A DNA stretch of 50,266 nt, from positions 1-50,266 of the forward strand of contig JAGMCL010000040.1 of assembly GCA_023129165.1 (NCBI GenBank), in the 5' to 3' direction. The DNA is from Caldifarciminota bacterium (GTDB lineage: Bacteria; Hydrothermota; UBA3073). Position numbers and translations under genes: made by a program. Positions 46,354 through 50,266 of this stretch are shown here, piece by piece (position 1 is the first letter of the stretch; each line of letters begins with the position of its first letter). The notes under the pieces are model-generated. The model worked only from the letters and a program-made list of their open reading frames with translations, did not search any database and was not told the DNA's origin.

Positions 46354-48719
46354 GACATAAATTCCAGAGCACTTTCAAGGATGGCAATGGAAGGGTCGTA
46401 GGAACTGCCACAACAGCAGATGGAGTAGCAGGCACTATCTCTGTTTATCTTGCAGGCACTACCACAGTAGCAAGCGTATATACAGCCTCGTCAGGTGGCA
46501 CAGCGGTTAATTCAGTGACTACAGACACGCATGGATATTTTTATTTCTGGGTTGATCCTAAAGATTACGGTACTGCGCAGCTATTTAAAATTATATTATC
46601 TCATTCTGATTTTGAATCTAAAACCTATGATAATTTAAAAATCTTTCCTGATGAAGTATCAAGATTTATTATAGATTCTACTGAAACTGATCAAGGGGCG
46701 ACTGGAGATGGTTTTTCAGTTAAGGATTTAGTTGATTCTATTGGGTCTGATAGCGGAACGATTGTCTTTGCCCATAATTCTAATTCTGCAACCACAACAT
46801 ATACTTTTGCCACAAATGAAACGATCCCTTCCAATATCAAAGTAGTAAGAGAAGAAGGAGCTATTTTACACTTCAATACTGGAATAACTTTAGCTGTAGA
46901 AAGCCCTTTTAAATCCCCTACAACTAAGGCATTTACTTGGGCGGGGACAGGAAAAATCCTTTTAGGAAACGCCCCTATCCCTTGCGTATATCCTGAATGG
47001 TGGGGAGCGGTATCTGATGGTTCAAGTGATTTTGCTGCACAACTTCAGGCAGCAGTAAATTCTTTGGATGTATCTAATCCAAAATGTGTGACTGTTCAAT
47101 TGTTGGGGCACAATTATATACTTAATGCCAGTTCAATTAATATCGATCAAGATAACTGGGATTCTTTGAATCGACTTGTTATACAAGGCACAGGGTATCG
47201 TTCAACTTTGATAACAGTGACAAATGATTCTTTAACCAAGATTTTTGATTCTCCCTATACTGGCTCTCCAGTAGAACATGGATTTTTGTTTAAAGATTTC
47301 CAAGTTACAACTACATATACTTACTCAGTAGGAACAGCCTGGCATCCGGCAACGTGCTTTTACATGAGTAATGGCGCTAATTACGAATTTAGCAATATCT
47401 ATGTTCGTGGTTTTACCAAAAGTTGGCATTTATCAGAAAATCGTGGGAACGACAGAAATAAATTTTACAGGTGCTTTGCATCATATTGTAAGGATGGTTT
47501 TTATTTAGAGACAAGTAGTAATTGCACTTCTTTCGAGTTATGCGATGGTACTTACTGTGGTTCAAATGCAAGTCCAACTGGCCATGCTGCTATTTTTATT
47601 AAGAATTCAAAGGCAATCAGTATTAATACTTGCGATTTTAGTGGTGGGGCAAGTCCTTTTATACTTTTGGAAGGTGTGCAAGGGGCACATATATCAGGAT
47701 GTGATTTTGAAACGTTAAATGCTGCAAGAAGTATCACCATCAGGGGAATTTCTGGAGCGGATTTTTCTTCTATTCGTAATTGGTCTACAGGTATAATAAT
47801 TGAAGGTAATGAATTCTGGAACGCTTGGGGAGTAGGAATCTATGGAGGAACAGATGGAGTCTCAATAAGAAATAATGCATGGACTAATAATTACCCTACT
47901 GCAGGACTTGATCCAACGGAGGGTTCTATTTATATAGCCACGGCAGATATAGCTTCAATAAAAAACATTGTTTTTGATGAAACAAATAGTTGGCTTCATC
48001 AGATCGAGCCGCCTTATTATCGTGAAAATGCAAGCAATTTTGCTATAAAAAAGTCTGTTGTAAAAAGTTGGGGAAGTGCAAAACCTGCGCTTGGTACATG
48101 GAGAGAAGGAGACCAAGTCTGGTCAATAAATTCACCGTTATTCTGGACATGCAGTACATCTGGTACATCTGGAACTTTAAACACTGGAAACACAACCGGA
48201 ACAATAATCACAGGAACAGATGCAAATTATGTAATATTAAATTCGTTAACTGACATTTATCCTGCGGTGCGGATTACAATTGCAGGGGCAGGAGCAGCAG
48301 GCGCTGATCTGGATTGTATTGTTGGAGGAGTGAATACTTCGAGCAAAAAAGTGGCTATTTCTCCGGCGGCCTCCACAGACGTAACTGATGCGGCTATATC
48401 ATATACAGCCCCCACCTTTCAAACTGAATGTAGAAATTATGAAGAAACCATAACAACAAGCGGAGCCTTATCTACTTGTGGTGGTAGTAAATTGGATTCA
48501 TCGGGAGGCGCTATCACGGCAACATTAGCTAATGGCAGTTTCGTAGGTCAAATTAAAACTATTGTAATGACTAATGCAGCTGGTGCATCAACAGTATCAG
48601 TAACGCATCACGAAACCAGTGATCCTGAAATAGGTGGTTTTAATGCTGTTGATGAAACCTGGGTATTACTTTTTACAGGAACAGAGTGGGTAACCCTTAA
48701 GGCAACTTGTACCCTTTAA
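46350..48719 (+). CDS. Tailspike with pectate-lyase-type beta-helix
   Basis: 789 residues. The N-terminal particle-binding part (HKFQSTFKDGNGRVVGTATT...VSVYLAG) resembles tail-fibre anchors. IPCVYPEWWGAVSDGSSDFAAQ (about residues 209-230) is the classic entry to a tailspike beta-helix, followed by many turns with short N/G/C repeats. Such domains often cut host polysaccharide (depolymerase). The catalytic acids cannot be told by eye. Start was changed by the HNH insertion. Confidence 0.8.
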   Translation: MRHKFQSTFKDGNGRVVGTATTADGVAGTISVYLAGTTTVASVYTASSGGTAVNSVTTDTHGYFYFWVDPKDYGTAQLFKIILSHSDFESKTYDNLKIFPDEVSRFIIDSTETDQGATGDGFSVKDLVDSIGSDSGTIVFAHNSNSATTTYTFATNETIPSNIKVVREEGAILHFNTGITLAVESPFKSPTTKAFTWAGTGKILLGNAPIPCVYPEWWGAVSDGSSDFAAQLQAAVNSLDVSNPKCVTVQLLGHNYILNASSINIDQDNWDSLNRLVIQGTGYRSTLITVTNDSLTKIFDSPYTGSPVEHGFLFKDFQVTTTYTYSVGTAWHPATCFYMSNGANYEFSNIYVRGFTKSWHLSENRGNDRNKFYRCFASYCKDGFYLETSSNCTSFELCDGTYCGSNASPTGHAAIFIKNSKAISINTCDFSGGASPFILLEGVQGAHISGCDFETLNAARSITIRGISGADFSSIRNWSTGIIIEGNEFWNAWGVGIYGGTDGVSIRNNAWTNNYPTAGLDPTEGSIYIATADIASIKNIVFDETNSWLHQIEPPYYRENASNFAIKKSVVKSWGSAKPALGTWREGDQVWSINSPLFWTCSTSGTSGTLNTGNTTGTIITGTDANYVILNSLTDIYPAVRITIAGAGAAGADLDCIVGGVNTSSKKVAISPAASTDVTDAAISYTAPTFQTECRNYEETITTSGALSTCGGSKLDSSGGAITATLANGSFVGQIKTIVMTNAAGASTVSVTHHETSDPEIGGFNAVDETWVLLFTGTEWVTLKATCTL
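46352..46368 (+). repeat. 17-bp direct repeat flanking the HNH gene, right copy
   Basis: GAGACATAAATTCCAGA, identical to 45763-45779. Confidence 0.8.
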
Positions 48720-48758
48720 CTATGGATATTCAACTAAATAATATATTAGGAGGCAACT

Positions 48759-49076
48759 ATGTACGTTATAGAAAATATAGGCAATCAAGTAGGATATGAA
48801 GCCCTGTCCCCCACAAGCGCAACAGGATTTACCTCATCTATTATCAATCCTACAAGTGGAGTTTACAAAGGCATGTCGGCAAAAGCGGTTTTACTTGGAG
48901 TAGAAACAAATATGATTAGATTTCGCATGGATGGCACGGATGCTACCGCTGACAATGGTATGCCATTACCGGCTAATAATTTTTATACTATTATCGGTGC
49001 GGAAAACATTAAGAATTTTAGCTGTATCGATACAGCGGTAGGGGCAAGTTCTGTTAAAGTTCTGCCATTTTTCTAA
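48759..49076 (+). CDS. Small virion-associated protein, unknown
   Basis: 105 residues, RBS TTAGGAGGCAACT. Beta-type (SGVYKGMSAKAVLLGVETNMIRFRMDG). Small proteins of this sort follow tailspike genes in podoviruses and may be spike-associated. No family recognised. Confidence 0.55.
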   Translation: MYVIENIGNQVGYEALSPTSATGFTSSIINPTSGVYKGMSAKAVLLGVETNMIRFRMDGTDATADNGMPLPANNFYTIIGAENIKNFSCIDTAVGASSVKVLPFF

Positions 49077-49087
49077 GGGAGGATATT

Positions 49088-49501
49088 ATGGGAATACAAG
49101 GAAGAGGACCGCAAACAGGATATAACCCTGGTGATATAACTATAACTGGAGGTTCAATAACTGGTACTACGGTAAGTGAAGTAGTAGTTTATAATAATGT
49201 AGATACTACTATCAACCTGACTGTAGCTGATTTGAATAAGATCTGGGTTATAGACAATGCCAACAATGTTGTTGTGAATCTGCCTTCTGTTAGTCCGGGC
49301 GAAATTGGTTACTGGACAGAGTCCCAAAAATTGGGGGCAGGAAACCTTACAATTATCAGAGCAGATGCAGATATGATATTAGATGGAACGTCTATTGCAA
49401 ATATTGTTGCTGCCCAAACTTATGCATTTATAAGGTTAATTCTGGCAACAGAGACATTGTGGAGAATGCAGGCAAGTCTTGGCTCGTGGTCAACATCGTA
49501 A
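49088..49501 (+). CDS. Small fibre-like protein
   Basis: 137 residues, RBS AAGGGAGGATATT. Gly/Thr-rich start (GDITITGGSITGTT) followed by a beta domain (VVNLPSVSPGEIGYWTE, KLGAGNLTIIRADADMILDG). The form is like a small tail-fibre knob. Exact role unknown. Confidence 0.55.
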   Translation: MGIQGRGPQTGYNPGDITITGGSITGTTVSEVVVYNNVDTTINLTVADLNKIWVIDNANNVVVNLPSVSPGEIGYWTESQKLGAGNLTIIRADADMILDGTSIANIVAAQTYAFIRLILATETLWRMQASLGSWSTS

Positions 49502-49519
49502 AGGAGAAGGTAGTTTAGT

Positions 49520-49576
49520 ATGAAATATTTAGTAGTTTGGTTATTGAGAAGGAATAATATAAGGAGGTCAAAATGA
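49520..49576 (+). CDS. 18-residue leader-type peptide
   Basis: MKYLVVWLLRRNNIRRSK, with AAGGAGAAGG upstream. The RBS of the next gene lies within it, and the stop overlaps the next ATG (ATGA). Possibly a coupling leader. Confidence 0.4.
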   Translation: MKYLVVWLLRRNNIRRSK

Positions 49577-49812
49577 ATCTTGTATCTGGAATAAAAAATA
49601 TGGTGTCTGAAGACAACGGAAATACGTCTTCAATGAGAATTTTAGTAGCAATCGTTGTCTTGGTATTTCTTGGCAACTGGACTTATTTTAATATTTCAAC
49701 AGGCACCCTTGCTTCTTTTGATTGGCAGGATCTCTCAGTTATTATAGGTGCTTTGGGTGTGAAGGCGTATCAGAAAGGCAAGGAAAACGGAGGTAAAAAA
49801 GATGATAAATAA
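49573..49812 (+). CDS. Small membrane protein, possible holin
   Basis: 79 residues, RBS AAGGAGGTCAAA. Two hydrophobic segments (about residues 22-38, MRILVAIVVLVFLGNWTYF, and 51-66, LSVIIGALGVKAY) and a charged Lys-rich C-terminus. This is the typical holin layout. The short second segment is weakly hydrophobic. Confidence 0.6.
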   Translation: MNLVSGIKNMVSEDNGNTSSMRILVAIVVLVFLGNWTYFNISTGTLASFDWQDLSVIIGALGVKAYQKGKENGGKKDDK

Positions 49813-50266
49813 GTATTTCAAAATAATGGCTTTATGGGTAGCTCTGGTTTTTGTGACAGCTTTTCCCGTATCTGCCTTTGACTTTCATACTGGAGTTGCA
49901 GGAGGTAGTGATACTGAAGTCCTATTCAATGACAGTGGACAGGTAGCTGGCGATGCGGGGATGACCTATGATAAAGCTACTGATACTCTTATACTAAGCG
50001 GCAATGTCGGTATAGGTACGGCTTCTCCCTCCCAAGAGCTTGATCTCATCGGTGACTTAGAGTTGGAGATGACAACCTCTGCTGATACAGGAGTGATTTA
50101 TAAAGGAGCAGATAAGTTTATTCACAATTTCCAACATCCAACAGGTGATACAGCCGTACCTGTTGGCGAAAACATTTTTATTGGAGTGAACGCTGGAAAC
50201 TTTACGATGGGCTCAACTGCGACAGAAGCTTATCAAGGAAGCTACAATTCCGCAATAGGATATAAT
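49802..50266 (+). CDS. Secreted fibre-like structural protein, N-terminal part (continues at 1)
   Basis: 155 residues in this part; the frame crosses the ends to stop at 1629. The first 25 residues are a Sec signal peptide (MINKYFKIMALWVALVFVTA, then FPVSA-F). It is followed by VLFNDSGQVAGDAGMTYD and NVGIGTASP, motifs seen in fibre and adhesin-like proteins. It overlaps the previous gene by 11 bases. Confidence 0.75.
   Translation, partial: MINKYFKIMALWVALVFVTAFPVSAFDFHTGVAGGSDTEVLFNDSGQVAGDAGMTYDKATDTLILSGNVGIGTASPSQELDLIGDLELEMTTSADTGVIYKGADKFIHNFQHPTGDTAVPVGENIFIGVNAGNFTMGSTATEAYQGSYNSAIGYN
50249..50266. repeat. Terminal direct repeat, right copy (circular junction)
   Basis: Same 18 bases as 1-18, see there. 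Confidence 0.85.

Noticed and set aside
1-50266. CRISPR array, retron, diversity-generating retroelement or integrase-based lysogeny module.
   Set aside because: No regularly spaced repeats, reverse transcriptase motif, template/variable repeat pair or recombinase catalytic motif was seen.

Overview
This 50,266-base window looks like the complete genome of a short-tailed (podovirus-like) double-stranded DNA phage. The first 18 bases and the last 18 bases are identical. Joining the ends restores one uninterrupted reading frame of about 691 codons (start 49802, stop 1629), so the sequence is best read as a circularised assembly of about 50,248 bp cut inside a fibre-like gene. The genome is AT-rich, uses the standard bacterial code (TGA, TAA and TAG all end well-supported genes) and has strong AGGAGG-type ribosome binding sites. 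Sec signal peptides and a lipobox protein suggest a host with an envelope of Gram-negative type. The host itself cannot be named.

Layout. (1) 49520-3768, plus strand: a possible holin, a secreted fibre-like protein, small secreted or membrane coiled-coil proteins, an M15-type peptidase (likely endolysin), a lipoprotein and a second small membrane protein. (2) 3772-10497, mostly minus strand: small cassette-like genes, then a recombination and early block with HNH endonuclease, NinB-like protein, SSB, PD-(D/E)XK nuclease, an SMC/RecF-like ATPase and a DNA-binding protein. (3) 10498-10600: a divergent control region with a dyad operator and an apparently leaderless Cro-like gene. (4) 10600-19562, plus strand: many small zinc-ribbon and accessory genes, a nucleoside deoxyribosyltransferase-like protein, Dam methylase, helicase with a DUF3820 tail, replication initiator and possible helicase loader. 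(5) 19563-20755, minus strand: small proteins. (6) 20756-21624: a gene-poor region with clustered CCGATA/TATCGG sites. (7) 21625-49501, plus strand: small and large terminase, a RAMP-like protein, portal, scaffold, capsid, neck, large nozzle-like tail protein with a LamG domain, ejection proteins and a beta-helix tailspike. No tape-measure, tail-tube or sheath gene is seen, which supports a podovirus.

The most unusual signals are these. (a) A set of sites resembling integron attC recombination sites lies directly behind small genes, on the plus strand near 11.1-12.4 kb and on the minus strand near 3.8-4.4 kb. The five better ones share a stem with one unpaired A in the 5' arm. (b) A compact RNA upstream of the helicase has a 19-bp stem, a 7-bp hairpin and a CCGG hairpin whose 9-nt loop is perfectly complementary to an upstream 9-mer. 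(c) Two well-supported genes (SSB and neck protein) have no ATG, GTG or TTG start but have good ribosome binding sites next to ATA or ATT/ATC. Several small frames look the same. (d) A stand-alone RAMP-like protein is followed by a G/T-rich degenerate repeat. (e) An HNH gene sits between two copies of a 17-bp repeat that duplicates the start of the tailspike gene.
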